A stretch of DNA of 44,711 nucleotides from DASYPP01 sp036006525. Lineage in GTDB: Bacteria; Gemmatimonadota; Gemmatimonadetes; Gemmatimonadales; GWC2-71-9. The notes beneath the pieces are model-generated. The model did not search any database and was not told where the DNA came from. It worked only from the letters and a program-made list of their open reading frames with translations. Positions 7,959 through 16,067 of this stretch are shown in pieces; the stretch's first letter is position 1; each line of letters begins with the position of its first letter. The translations under genes and the position numbers were made by a program. The stretch is from the NCBI GenBank assembly GCA_036006525.1, contig DASYPP010000058.1:1-44711 (forward strand), written 5' to 3'.

Positions 7959-8663
7959 ATGTGGGTGCATGCGCGGGCCAACCGGGGTTGGCGCTGGTCG
8001 GGAATCCTGGCCGCCACGGCGGCCTTGACGGTGGTCGCATGCCAGGACGGCAAGGCGCCGACTGGCGAACACGAATTCAGCCGGGGCAGGATGGCGGCGC
8101 GAGGAGCCCGGACCCAGGAAGCCGAGGCAACTATCGAGGTCTTCGCACCGGAGAACGGGGATCATGTCGGGCAGAACGGGGTGGGCTGGTTCATCGACCT
8201 GGCGGTCGAGTTTGAAACTGGGGATGTCGCCTCAACCGGTTTCACCGGCAGCCAGCTGACCGGGCCCGGGGTACATAACAACGCGGCTCCGCTTCCCGGC
8301 AATGACGGTCTGGGAGCCGACGACAAGTTCAGCGGGCTGATCGTGCTGGTCAGCACCAACTCGGCCGGGGCGGGAGGCTGTCAGAATCTTGCCGACCTGT
8401 TCAACATCACCGGTCCCACTAACATCACCGAAGACGAGGTCGAGATCTGGGATACCTGGATCATCGAGGGCCCCTATACCGGCGCCCACACTCCCAGCAT
8501 CATGTGGGTAGCAGAGGCCGACGACCTGAATGGCGACGGCATTTTCAACGATGCCCCGGACGTGGTCACCGACAGCAATGGCGATGGCAGGTGCAACGAA
8601 GCGGACCTCAAGGCGGTGGGATTGGCCTCCGGCGTGGCCGAGAAGCGGTTCTTCATTAACTGA
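7959..8663 (+). CDS. Secreted lipoprotein with EF-hand/dockerin-like calcium motifs
   Basis: 234 residues. The signal peptide ends in a lipobox (LTVVAC), so it should be lipid-anchored. I do not recognise the main domain (about 55-190), which is Gly/Asn rich and contains acidic patches. Two C-terminal segments, DLNGDGIFNDAPD and DSNGDGRCNEADL, match the D-x-[DN]-x-D-G calcium loop seen in dockerins and EF-hands. Start at 7959 is supported by GGAGGGG directly upstream; a -10-like TAAAAT lies at 7934-7939. Divergent from the sigma/anti-sigma pair, so it may be a regulon member, but this is inference. Confidence 0.8.
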   Translation: MWVHARANRGWRWSGILAATAALTVVACQDGKAPTGEHEFSRGRMAARGARTQEAEATIEVFAPENGDHVGQNGVGWFIDLAVEFETGDVASTGFTGSQLTGPGVHNNAAPLPGNDGLGADDKFSGLIVLVSTNSAGAGGCQNLADLFNITGPTNITEDEVEIWDTWIIEGPYTGAHTPSIMWVAEADDLNGDGIFNDAPDVVTDSNGDGRCNEADLKAVGLASGVAEKRFFIN

Positions 8664-8687
8664 AGTAACAGCAATGTAGAATCAAGC

Positions 8688-8743
8688 AAAAAAAGTAACC
8701 GAAAGTAAGGGAATACGTCCCCTGCTTTCGGTTACTTTCTTTT
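8688..8743. terminator. Bidirectional hairpin terminator between convergent lipoprotein genes
   Basis: AAAGTAACCGAAAG... at 8688-8712 pairs with ...CTTTCGGTTACTTTC at about 8719-8743 with only a few mismatches and a short loop. A-runs and T-runs flank it on both sides, so it can work in both directions. Flanking bases (CAATGTAG and CTACATTTTG) extend the symmetry weakly. Confidence 0.8.
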
Positions 8744-8772
8744 ACCGGTTCCTACATTTTGCTACTGGCGGT

Positions 8773-9612
8773 TCACGGGCAGTGCGGCGTTCCCAGCAAC
8801 CCGTTGTTGTAGTTGTCCAGCAGGGTGCCCATGGCGATCAGCTGAGCCCTGGTCAGGCTCGAGCCGGCCGGGTTAGCGAAGTACGCCCCCGCATCAACCA
8901 TCGCCTGCTGCACGTTGGCCGGTGCGCTGCCGGTGCCGTTCAACGTCGCCGCGATGAACTGGTAGGCGAGAATGTAGTAGGCGTTCCCCTGGGTCGGCGT
9001 ATTCAGGACCTGGAGCCAGGTCTTCCCGCTGGTGTAGAAAGTCGCGCCGGGCGAGTAGGGGGCGGGCCACACGGTCGTGTGGTTCTTCCAGTAGCCCACG
9101 GTAAAGGTGCAGCTGGGCGGCGGCGGGGGCGGTACCGGGCTGTTATAGAACTCCACCAGGGTACCCCGGTCGCCGTTGAACGTGCCCGAGTAGGTATCGG
9201 TTCCGGTGATCGGAGCCCCGCGCACGCCGACCGGGTCGCGGATCGAGTTTATCGTCGCCACGATGGAGTCGAGGACAACGGTCGGGTCCGCGCTTTCCGT
9301 CGCCGTGACGGCGATGGTCCCCGCGCCCAGGGTTTCCGTGTTCGCCAGCACCGCACAGCCGCCATCGGCAAGCGTTACCGACTGGACCGGCCCGCCGGAG
9401 ACGCTGTAGGTGAACGTGGCCGACGTGCCGTGCTTGCAGACTTCAAACTCACCAGTGTCAACAACGCCGGCCGTCGGCCCGCCAGTGGCGAACTGAGGAC
9501 GACCATTCTCCCCAACCGGCATCGGGCCGGTCGGCGAGGAGGTGTCGCTGCAAGCAGCGACGAGGGCTGCCAGCGCAAATGCGCTGACCGCAAAGAGCTT
9601 TTTGGGGGACAT
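8773..9612 (-). CDS. Secreted lipoprotein with GYWKNH motif
   Basis: 279 residues. The signal peptide ends in a lipobox (ALVAACS). The N-terminal half is strand-rich and Ig-like (TFTYSVSGGPVQSVTLADGG, EFYNSPV), followed by a short poly-proline linker and a C-terminal block beginning TFTVGYWKNH with an alpha-helical tail. GYWKNH-type domains recur in secreted proteins of Gemmatimonadota, Actinobacteria and others, function unknown. The start at 9612 gives a proper signal peptide with GAGGA upstream; a longer frame to 9696 adds an arginine-rich extension unlike a leader. Likely a cell-surface protein. Confidence 0.78.
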   Translation of the reverse strand: MSPKKLFAVSAFALAALVAACSDTSSPTGPMPVGENGRPQFATGGPTAGVVDTGEFEVCKHGTSATFTYSVSGGPVQSVTLADGGCAVLANTETLGAGTIAVTATESADPTVVLDSIVATINSIRDPVGVRGAPITGTDTYSGTFNGDRGTLVEFYNSPVPPPPPPSCTFTVGYWKNHTTVWPAPYSPGATFYTSGKTWLQVLNTPTQGNAYYILAYQFIAATLNGTGSAPANVQQAMVDAGAYFANPAGSSLTRAQLIAMGTLLDNYNNGLLGTPHCP

Positions 9613-9812
9613 GCCAGATCCTCGGGTGGTGGTGACTCGGGTAGTGGATGGGAACGCCAGGAGGCAACGCAATTTGAGGACCGATGGTCGGGCCACGAAC
9701 CAGCCGGAACCAACTTGTTATCGGGGAAAGACTTGCGGGAGTATTGCCGGGACTAAGGAGTGGGGTCGCCCGCCGTCAGGAGGTGCGACATGATGGAACG
9801 CCACCACAGCAA

Positions 9813-10439
9813 TTACGGCTTGCGGACCGCGACCGCGTCGATATCGAATTTGACCTCATCGGCCACGTGCACCGCTCCGCCGGGGCCGCCCCGGAAGGGC
9901 CGGATGCCGAAGTCGGTCTGCTTCACCTCAAAGGTCGCCCGGGCCCGGAGCGTGTCGACCCGGCTTTCGACCATGAAGTCCACCGGCACAAACCGGGTCT
10001 GGCCGTGCATGGTGAGCGCGCCGTTCACCCGAAAGCCTCCCCGGATCGGGGTCACCTGTTTGGAGATGAAGGTGATTTCGGGGAAGGAATCCACGTGCAT
10101 CACCTCGCCCCGCATCGACTCGGTGACCTTCCTGATCTCCTCGGTATCCGGCGGTGTGAGCACCTCGAGGCCCCGGGTCGCCACCGTGATGGCGAGGCGG
10201 GAGCGGGACGGGTCTCCCGGAAAGTAGACTATCGTTCCGCTGAACTGGCGGGCCCGGATCTGGTGTTTGTGTCCCACAAAGCTGAACAGGCCCGACTTGC
10301 CGGTATATACGTCCAGGCGGGACTGGGGCGCGAGTTGATACACGCCGGAGTCCGCCGACACCGCAGCCTGGGCGTGGGCCGCGGACGCCAGCAGCGTGAA
10401 GCTCGTCGCAATCAGGAAAGTCAGTTGTCGATTCATCAT
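9813..10439 (-). CDS. YceI family periplasmic protein
   Basis: 208 residues. The signal peptide ends SAAHAQA. The mature protein shows the YceI lipocalin-like barrel order: YQLAPQSRLDVYTGKSG, FVGHKHQIRARQFSGTI, FPEITFISKQV, FRVNGALTMHGQTRFVPVD and a final TDFGIRPFRGG block. YceI proteins bind isoprenoids or amphiphilic molecules. The first ATG (10439) overlaps the cupredoxin stop in ATGATGA, so the two are translationally coupled; a second ATG follows at 10436. Pairing with a copper protein hints at an electron-transfer or quinone-related role, which is inference. Confidence 0.9.
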   Translation of the reverse strand: MMNRQLTFLIATSFTLLASAAHAQAAVSADSGVYQLAPQSRLDVYTGKSGLFSFVGHKHQIRARQFSGTIVYFPGDPSRSRLAITVATRGLEVLTPPDTEEIRKVTESMRGEVMHVDSFPEITFISKQVTPIRGGFRVNGALTMHGQTRFVPVDFMVESRVDTLRARATFEVKQTDFGIRPFRGGPGGAVHVADEVKFDIDAVAVRKP

Positions 10440-10837
10440 TGGACCACGATTCGTCCTGTCATGGCGCTTCCATGGACCGCGCAATCGTATTGATACGTCC
10501 CGGGGGTGTTGAACTGGAAGCTGTAGGTGGATCCGTTGCCGGCCATGATCGCACTGCTGGTGAAGCTGGGTGACCCCTCGGATTCTATACTATGAGACGT
10601 TCCGCCGGTACCTGTCCACGTCCAGGTCACCATAGTGCCGCTGATGACCGTGTCCACCGCTGGATCGCAACTCCCGTTCCGGGCGCTCCGGAAGAAGATA
10701 TTACCCACGGTCACCTGGCCCGCCGCCCCGCCTCCGTTGTCCTTGCACCCGCCGGAGGGCGATTGGCCGCCGTCTCCCGAGCACGCGAGAGCAACGGTCA
10801 AAGTGAGCACCGCGAGACAGCCGCCAAGGTATCGCAT
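10436..10837 (-). CDS. Plastocyanin-like blue copper lipoprotein
   Basis: 133 residues. The lipobox VALACS makes it a lipoprotein. A cupredoxin fold is shown by VGNIFFR, VTWTWTGTGGTSHSIES and a C-terminal copper loop. Likely type-1 copper ligands are His82, Cys119, His122 and Met126 (YDCAVHGSAMTGRIVV). It should shuttle electrons at the outer face of the inner membrane or in the periplasm. A much longer in-frame extension reaches 11644 but overlaps the divergent exporter gene and lacks coding character. Directly coupled to the YceI gene downstream. Confidence 0.88.
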   Translation of the reverse strand: MRYLGGCLAVLTLTVALACSGDGGQSPSGGCKDNGGGAAGQVTVGNIFFRSARNGSCDPAVDTVISGTMVTWTWTGTGGTSHSIESEGSPSFTSSAIMAGNGSTYSFQFNTPGTYQYDCAVHGSAMTGRIVVQ

Positions 10838-10871
10838 GCAGGAATCTCCGTCGTAAGATTCAGAACATAGA

Positions 10872-10916
10872 ATGCAGAGTGCGGAGTCATCCGCCGCCGA
10901 CCCCTGCACTCTGCAT
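10872..10916. repeat. Short inverted repeat in a divergent promoter region
   Basis: ATGCAGAGTGC (10872-10882) and GCACTCTGCAT (10906-10916) are perfect inverted copies, separated by a 23-base GC-rich loop. It lies between the cupredoxin gene (minus) and the DHA2 exporter (plus), so it could be regulatory or one more intergenic word hairpin. Confidence 0.65.
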
Positions 10917-10951
10917 GTGCGGAAACCGACCTCCACAGAGGTAGACGTCCC

Positions 10952-12496
10952 ATGACGACGGAGCATTCCCGCTCGCGAGGCGCCACCGGTCGATGGCTGC
11001 TGGCCGCCACCATCCTCGGCTCCAGCATGGTCTTCATCGACGGCACGGCGGTCAACGTCGCACTGCCGGCCCTCCAGAAGAGCCTGGATGCCTCGATTGG
11101 GGACGTGCAGTGGGTGGTGGAAGCTTACATCCTCACCCTGTCGGCCCTGATGCTGGTGGGTGGAGCGCTGGGCGATCGCTACGGCCGCCGCCTGGTCTTC
11201 AGCGCCGGGATCGCCTCCTTCGCCGCCGCGTCGGCGTGGTGCGGCCTGGCACCCAACGTGATTCAGCTCATCATCGCCCGGGGCGCGCAGGGAATCGCCG
11301 CCGCTCTCCTGGTACCGGGCAGCCTGGCGCTCATTACCGGGTTTTTCCCCGCGGCGGAGCGCGGCAAGGCGATCGGGACGTGGGCCGCCGCCAGCGCGAT
11401 GACCGGAGTGGCGGGGCCCGCGCTGGGCGGCTGGCTGGTGGATGCGGGGTCCTGGCGCGCCATTTTCTACATGAACGTGCCGCTCGCCGCGATCACGCTG
11501 GGAATCCTGTGGCTGAAAGTGCCCCGGGACCATCCGGGCAAACCGGCGGGGCCGCTCGACTGGCTCGGCGCGCTGCTGGCGACACTCGGCCTGGGCGGCG
11601 TGGTCTTCGGCTTCATCGAGTCGGAGCAGCTGGGGATCGGCCACCCACTGGTGCTGGGTTGTCTCGCCGCGGGCATGCTGTTCCTGGCGGGCTGCGTGAT
11701 CCAGGAACGCCGGGCAACGCTGCCGTTACTCCCGCTCGAGTTGTTCCGGTCGCGGATGTTCACCGGGGCCAACCTGTTCACCCTCTTTCTCTACGCCGCG
11801 CTCTCCGCCACTCTCTTCTTTTTTCCCCTTAACCTGGTCCAGATCCGGGGCTATTCCGCCACCCAGGCCGGCCTCGCGATGCTCCCGTTGATCGCGCTCA
11901 TCTCGCTGCTGTCGCGCTGGGTCGGCGGATTCATGAACCGCACCGGGGCCCGGGTTCTGCTGGTTGCGGGGTCGGTGACGGCCGCAGCTGGATTCGGGCT
12001 CTTCGCCCTGCCCGGAGTGACCGGGACTTACTGGACGACATTCCTGCCGGCCCTCACCGTGCTGGGGATCGGGATGGCGCTGTGTATCGCGCCGCTCACC
12101 ACGGTCGCGATGACCGCGGCGCCCAGCAAGCGCGCGGGGGTTGCCTCGGGGATCAACAATGCGATCTCCCGGGTGGCGGGCCTCCTGGCGATCGCCGGCC
12201 TGGGCGCCTTATGCGTATGGTGGTTTCGCCACGAGCTATCCATCCATCTCGATGCGCTTCACCTCGAGCCGGCCCTCCGCCATGCCGTCGAATCTGAGAC
12301 CAGCAGCCTCGCGGCCATGAAGATTCCGCCCGGCGCCGACCCGGCGACCGCCAGGGCGTTGTCCGCCGCGATCCGGCAATCGTTTGTGAGTGGGTTTCGG
12401 CTGGTCTCGCTGTCGTCGGCCGGCCTGGCGCTGCTATCCTCGCTGACCGCCTGGGCGACGATTCGAGATCCCGCTCAGAAAAGCTCCTCGCGGTGA
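10952..12496 (+). CDS. MFS transporter, DHA2 (EmrB/QacA) family, 14 membrane spans
   Basis: 514 residues, the usual size for 14-span drug:H+ antiporters. The opening FIDGTAVNVALPALQKSL, motif A GGALGDRYGRR and motif C GVAGPALGGWL are characteristic of EmrB/QacA exporters that extrude lipophilic drugs, dyes or bile-salt-like compounds. AGAGGT precedes the ATG. No adjacent EmrA-type adaptor, so it probably works alone in the inner membrane. Its final residues KSSSR and stop are encoded inside a dispersed repeat element starting at 12478. Divergent from the cupredoxin pair. Confidence 0.92.
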   Translation: MTTEHSRSRGATGRWLLAATILGSSMVFIDGTAVNVALPALQKSLDASIGDVQWVVEAYILTLSALMLVGGALGDRYGRRLVFSAGIASFAAASAWCGLAPNVIQLIIARGAQGIAAALLVPGSLALITGFFPAAERGKAIGTWAAASAMTGVAGPALGGWLVDAGSWRAIFYMNVPLAAITLGILWLKVPRDHPGKPAGPLDWLGALLATLGLGGVVFGFIESEQLGIGHPLVLGCLAAGMLFLAGCVIQERRATLPLLPLELFRSRMFTGANLFTLFLYAALSATLFFFPLNLVQIRGYSATQAGLAMLPLIALISLLSRWVGGFMNRTGARVLLVAGSVTAAAGFGLFALPGVTGTYWTTFLPALTVLGIGMALCIAPLTTVAMTAAPSKRAGVASGINNAISRVAGLLAIAGLGALCVWWFRHELSIHLDALHLEPALRHAVESETSSLAAMKIPPGADPATARALSAAIRQSFVSGFRLVSLSSAGLALLSSLTAWATIRDPAQKSSSR

Positions 12497-12658
12497 ACGC
12501 GGTGTACCGCGGCGACCGCGGTGAACACCCCGGGAGACTGACATCGTGGCGATTATCTACTCAAGTCAAATAATGTTCTTGCTGAGAGCTTCGAATCCGC
12601 GAGATGTCCACCGCGGCCACCGCGCTTCACCGCGGCCGCCGCGAGGAGCAGTTGCCGA
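12478..12658. repeat. Dispersed intergenic inverted-repeat element, family A copy 1
   Basis: The left arm from 12478 begins AGAAAAGCTCCTCGCGGTGA and continues with CGCGGTG words. The right arm (12606-12649) ends CGCGAGGAGC and is its imperfect reverse complement; the loop of about 80 bases is AT-richer. The left arm matches 15897-15943 at all but about one base over 44 bases, and both copies end with CGCGAGGAGCAGTTGCCG. It covers the MFS stop and lies between convergent genes. Confidence 0.85.
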
Positions 12659-12693
12659 TGCTGATGGACACCAAATGACGAACGATCCGCGCC

Positions 12694-14103
12694 CTAGGCC
12701 GGTGCGCGCTCGATCCTGATGTTGCGCCATTTCTCCTGGCGGAATCGCAGCACGGAGAGCAGGCAGCGGGTGGCGTGGCCGGCCGGGATGGCGAGCCAGA
12801 TCACCATTGGGGTGAGGTGACCGGCTGCCTGGAACGCGCCGCAGATGCCGATCGGCACCAGCACCTGAGAAACCAGCGAGATATAGAACGGGCTCTTCGT
12901 GTCGCCGGTGCCCTGGAGCCCGCCGGTGTAGGCCAGCGCCACGGTGATGAATAACCCTGATACGCTGAGCACCCGCAACAGCTGCACGCCCAGCCGCACC
13001 ACTTCGGGATCGGTCATGCCGAAAGCGGCGAGCAGCTGCCGCGGAATGAGGACGAACAGGAGCCCGAAGACCGCCGCCATGGAGAGACCGATGCCGGCGG
13101 CGACCGGCAGCGCCCTCGCCGTGCGATCAGGCCGGCCGGCACCCAGGTTCTGCCCGGCGACGGCTGCCGTCGCACCCATGATCCCCACCGAGGTCCAGGT
13201 CACGAACGAAAACAGCTCGGTGTAGCCGATCGCGTACGCGGCCTGGGCCTGGCCGCTTTCCGGCATCGACCCGATGAACCGGAGCAGCAGCACTCCCCCG
13301 ATGTTCATCACCACGCCCTGGAATCCGCTGGGCAGCCCAAACTTGAAGAGCTGCCGGATGATGACCCAGTCGGGCTTCTTGCTCATTCCCTTGTGCCAGT
13401 GCACCGGTAGTCGACCCGACAGCAGCAGGGCCACCGAGATCAGGGTGACGATCAGCCCGGCGATGGACATCCCGAGCGCCGCGCCGGCCGTTCCCATCTT
13501 CGGAAACGGCCCCGCGCCGGTGATGAGGACGATGTTGAAGCCGATATTGAGGATGGTCAGAAGGATACCGAGCATGAGCGGAGTGCGGGCGTCGCCGGCC
13601 GAACGGAGCGCGCCGCCCATCATGAAGAACATCATCATGCCGAAGCTGCCGAGGAACATGATCCGGATATACGGCAGCGCCTCGACTTTGACCGCCGGCG
13701 CCGCGTGCACGATGTCCAGCAGGTAGGGCGCGAGGAAGTAGCCGGCCGGCGCCAGGATGCAGACCGACAGCCCGATGGCCGCGATGAACGCCTGGTAGAC
13801 CGTCCGGTTGACCTGCTCGTGGTCGCCGGCGCCGGCGAAGCGCGACACCAGCACGCCCATCCCGGTGAAGAGCGAGCTGACGAAGACCATGACGACCAGG
13901 AATATCTGGAAGGCGACGCCGATCGCCGCGTTACCCGCGTACCCCACGAAATGCCCCACCAGCGCGTGGTCCACCACCCCCTGCGCCCCGCCGATGATGT
14001 TCTGCAGCATGGTCGGCCAGGCGAGCTTCCAGACCGCCCGGGGGAGCGGCCCTTCCACGATGGAGCGATCGAGTTTGCGGGCTGGCCTGGTGGCAGTGGC
14101 CAT
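12694..14103 (-). CDS. MATE family efflux transporter
   Basis: 469 residues with about 12 hydrophobic spans in two homologous halves. The N-terminal WKLAWPTMLQNIIGGAQGVVD and FFMMGGALRSAGDARTP blocks, and the second-half FKFGLPSGFQGVVMN, are typical of MATE exporters driven by Na+ or H+ gradients; PF01554-like. The C-terminal GGLQGTGDTKSPFYIS repeats the RSAGDARTP motif of the first half, as expected. It starts 20 bases after the EamA stop and is probably co-transcribed with it. Substrate unknown; multidrug or metabolite export. Confidence 0.92.
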   Translation of the reverse strand: MATATRPARKLDRSIVEGPLPRAVWKLAWPTMLQNIIGGAQGVVDHALVGHFVGYAGNAAIGVAFQIFLVVMVFVSSLFTGMGVLVSRFAGAGDHEQVNRTVYQAFIAAIGLSVCILAPAGYFLAPYLLDIVHAAPAVKVEALPYIRIMFLGSFGMMMFFMMGGALRSAGDARTPLMLGILLTILNIGFNIVLITGAGPFPKMGTAGAALGMSIAGLIVTLISVALLLSGRLPVHWHKGMSKKPDWVIIRQLFKFGLPSGFQGVVMNIGGVLLLRFIGSMPESGQAQAAYAIGYTELFSFVTWTSVGIMGATAAVAGQNLGAGRPDRTARALPVAAGIGLSMAAVFGLLFVLIPRQLLAAFGMTDPEVVRLGVQLLRVLSVSGLFITVALAYTGGLQGTGDTKSPFYISLVSQVLVPIGICGAFQAAGHLTPMVIWLAIPAGHATRCLLSVLRFRQEKWRNIRIERAPA

Positions 14104-14123
14104 TCGGTTTCTTTCGGATTCTT

Positions 14124-14984
14124 TCAGTTACTTCCCAGGACGATCAACACGACGGCGGCGAGGGCAGCGGCGACCCCGGTGACCTGCCACCGGCTCAGCC
14201 GTTCCTTGAGAATGCCGCGTGCCAGCAGCACCGTGCTGGCGGGATACAATGACGACAGCGTCACCACGATGCTGAGCGGTCCGTTCCGAGTCGCCAGGAC
14301 GTACAGCGCATTGGCGATCATGTCGAGTATTCCGCCGACGATGACCAGCCGGAGCACCGGCCCGGGCATTCGCATCGATTGCCGGGCAACAATCGCGACA
14401 ATGGTGAACAGGCTGACCGACACCAGGCGCGCGGCCAGGAGGGGCCACATCCCGGCGCTGGAGCCCGATCGGGAGAAGGTGATGAAGAAGAACCCGATGG
14501 CGACGCCCGACGCGAGCGCGGTACCTACTCCCGAGTGGCGCCCGCGCCCGGTCGGCTCGTCAGTCACGGTCGCCTGCTGCCTGCTGACCAGGACGATCGA
14601 CACCACGCCCAGGACCATGCCCCAGAGCGCGATCGGCAGGGGCCGTTCGCCGCGCGCCATGGCATAAACGACCGGGATGGCCACGGCGCACACGGCAGTC
14701 ACCGGTGATACCACCGACATGGTGCCGATGGCCAGCGCGCGATACAGTAACGCGATGCCTATGCCCCCGGTCAGGCCGGCGGCGGCGCCCCAGAGGAAAT
14801 CGGTGCGGGTGGGCGAGGCATGGGGCAGGAAACGCAGCAGCAGCGCGAGCAGGAGCAGCCCGCTGGCCTGGGAGATCAGGACGACGGGGATCACTCGCGC
14901 CCGCCGGGTGGCGAGGCCTCCGGTGAAGTCCCCGGCGCCGTAGAACACTGCCGAGCCGAGTGCCAGGACGTAGGCGAGCGTCAT
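14124..14984 (-). CDS. EamA/DMT superfamily transporter, 10 membrane spans
   Basis: 286 residues with ten hydrophobic segments in two EamA repeats. The first has YGAGDFTGGLATRR and FLWGAAAGLTGGIGIALLYR; the second ends SIVVTLSSLYPASTVLLARG followed by LKERLSRWQVTGV, a typical EamA repeat ending. Such proteins export or import small metabolites. The ATG at 14984 overlaps the stop of the upstream nuclease gene by 4 bases (ATGA), so the longer frame to 15038 is rejected. MATE gene follows. Confidence 0.88.
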   Translation of the reverse strand: MTLAYVLALGSAVFYGAGDFTGGLATRRARVIPVVLISQASGLLLLALLLRFLPHASPTRTDFLWGAAAGLTGGIGIALLYRALAIGTMSVVSPVTAVCAVAIPVVYAMARGERPLPIALWGMVLGVVSIVLVSRQQATVTDEPTGRGRHSGVGTALASGVAIGFFFITFSRSGSSAGMWPLLAARLVSVSLFTIVAIVARQSMRMPGPVLRLVIVGGILDMIANALYVLATRNGPLSIVVTLSSLYPASTVLLARGILKERLSRWQVTGVAAALAAVVLIVLGSN

Positions 14985-15799
14985 GAAGCCTTGCGGCAGC
15001 GATCCAGCAACCGGGTGTCGGCGATCCGTTCGGCCCACCCGGGGAATGCGTCGGTGGGTCCCTGCCAGCGAAGTTCATCGACATTGTCGAAGAGCGGAGC
15101 GTCGGTCCGGAGCGTCGCCAGGTCCTTGAAGAGAAGCGCCAACGTACGCTGATCTCCCAGCACGGTCTTTGGGAAGTCCTCGATAGGGCCATACTGGTTG
15201 AGGAGCCGGGCTGCGCCGACCCCGCCGATTCCCGCGATGCCGGGATAGCCATCGGCCGCGTCGCCCACCAGGGCGAGGTAGTCGGGGATCAGCACCGGCT
15301 CCACGCCAAACTTCTGGCGTACCCCTTCGGCGTTGCGGATCTGCTGCCCTCTCCGGTCCACTTGCACCACGCGGTCGGCCCGGACGCACTGGGCCAGGTC
15401 CTTGTCCGGGGTCCAGATGCAGATCTTCTCCACGCTCTCGAACCGGGACGCGATCGCCGCGGCCGAGGCCAGTCCGTCGTCCGCCTCCAGCTCGACCATG
15501 GGCCAGACCGCGACGCCCATCGCGGCAAGCGCGTCCTCGAGCGGATGGAACTGGGCGACCAGCGCGCGCTCCATGCCCTCGCCCGTCTTGTATCCGGGCC
15601 ACAGGTCGTTGCGAAAGGACTCGATGATGTGATCGGTCGCGACCCCCAGGTGGGTGCCTCCCTGTTCGATCATCTGCAGCACGGTATGCAGCACGCCGGC
15701 GACGGCACCGAACGGCGCGTCCTTCCCCTTGTTGAAGCGGCGCTGGCCGTAGAAGTGACGGAACAGCTCGTAGGTGCCGTCGAGCAGGTGGACGATCAC
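14981..15799 (-). CDS. 5'-3' exonuclease / flap endonuclease (T5FEN/Pol I exonuclease-like), stand-alone
   Basis: 272 residues from a GTG start. The N-terminal HLLDGTYELFRHFYG supplies the first metal-binding Asp. ELEADDGLASAAAIA and TPDKDLAQCV carry the acidic cluster, and GDAADGYPGIAGIGGVGAARLL gives the helix-3-turn-helix and a downstream Asp. This resembles the 5' nuclease domain of DNA polymerase I without the polymerase. It would cut 5' flaps and RNA primers. A frame extending to 16054 runs through the intergenic repeat and is not coding. Coupled by ATGA overlap to a transporter, an unusual pairing. Confidence 0.88.
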   Translation of the reverse strand: MIVHLLDGTYELFRHFYGQRRFNKGKDAPFGAVAGVLHTVLQMIEQGGTHLGVATDHIIESFRNDLWPGYKTGEGMERALVAQFHPLEDALAAMGVAVWPMVELEADDGLASAAAIASRFESVEKICIWTPDKDLAQCVRADRVVQVDRRGQQIRNAEGVRQKFGVEPVLIPDYLALVGDAADGYPGIAGIGGVGAARLLNQYGPIEDFPKTVLGDQRTLALLFKDLATLRTDAPLFDNVDELRWQGPTDAFPGWAERIADTRLLDRCRKAS

Positions 15800-15805
15800 G
15801 TGGTG

Positions 15806-16046
15806 AGCCTGAGTGCGCGGAGAAAAGCTCCTCGCGAAGAACGCGAAGGAGCGCGAAGACCGCGAAGGAAAAGACATTGTTCTGAGCGCACAGAGAAAAG
15901 CTCCTCGCGGTGAGCGCGGTGTACCGCGGCGACCGCGGTGAATTCCTTGCATGACTTGAGATCCTGCGGGAAGTATTTTAATGCTGTCTGGCGAGGACCT
16001 GAAATCCGAAAGACGTCCACCGCGGCCAGCGCGAGGAGCAGTTGCC
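15806..16046. repeat. Dispersed intergenic inverted-repeat element, family A copy 2 (compound)
   Basis: Two start-like blocks, GAGTGCGCGGAGAAAAGCTC at 15811 and GAGCGCACAGAGAAAAGCTC at 15883, stand 72 bases apart. The first continues in GCGCGAAG words similar to 6170-6210. The second continues in CGCGGTG words like 12478-12525. The end at 16013-16046 matches the end of copy 1 (GTCCACCGCGGCC ... CGCGAGGAGCAGTTGCCG). It fills the space between the nuclease start and the ECF42 gene end. Confidence 0.85.
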
Positions 16047-16067
16047 GGGCTCAAGGGCGCGAAAATG

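Noticed and set aside
10838..11644. Long N-terminal extension of the cupredoxin
   Set aside because: It overlaps the divergent exporter gene and precedes a clear lipoprotein leader with its own ribosome site.
15800..16054. N-terminal extension of the flap endonuclease
   Set aside because: It would translate the intergenic repeat and yields serine- and arginine-rich sequence unlike the family; the conserved DGTYELF motif begins just after the GTG at 15799.
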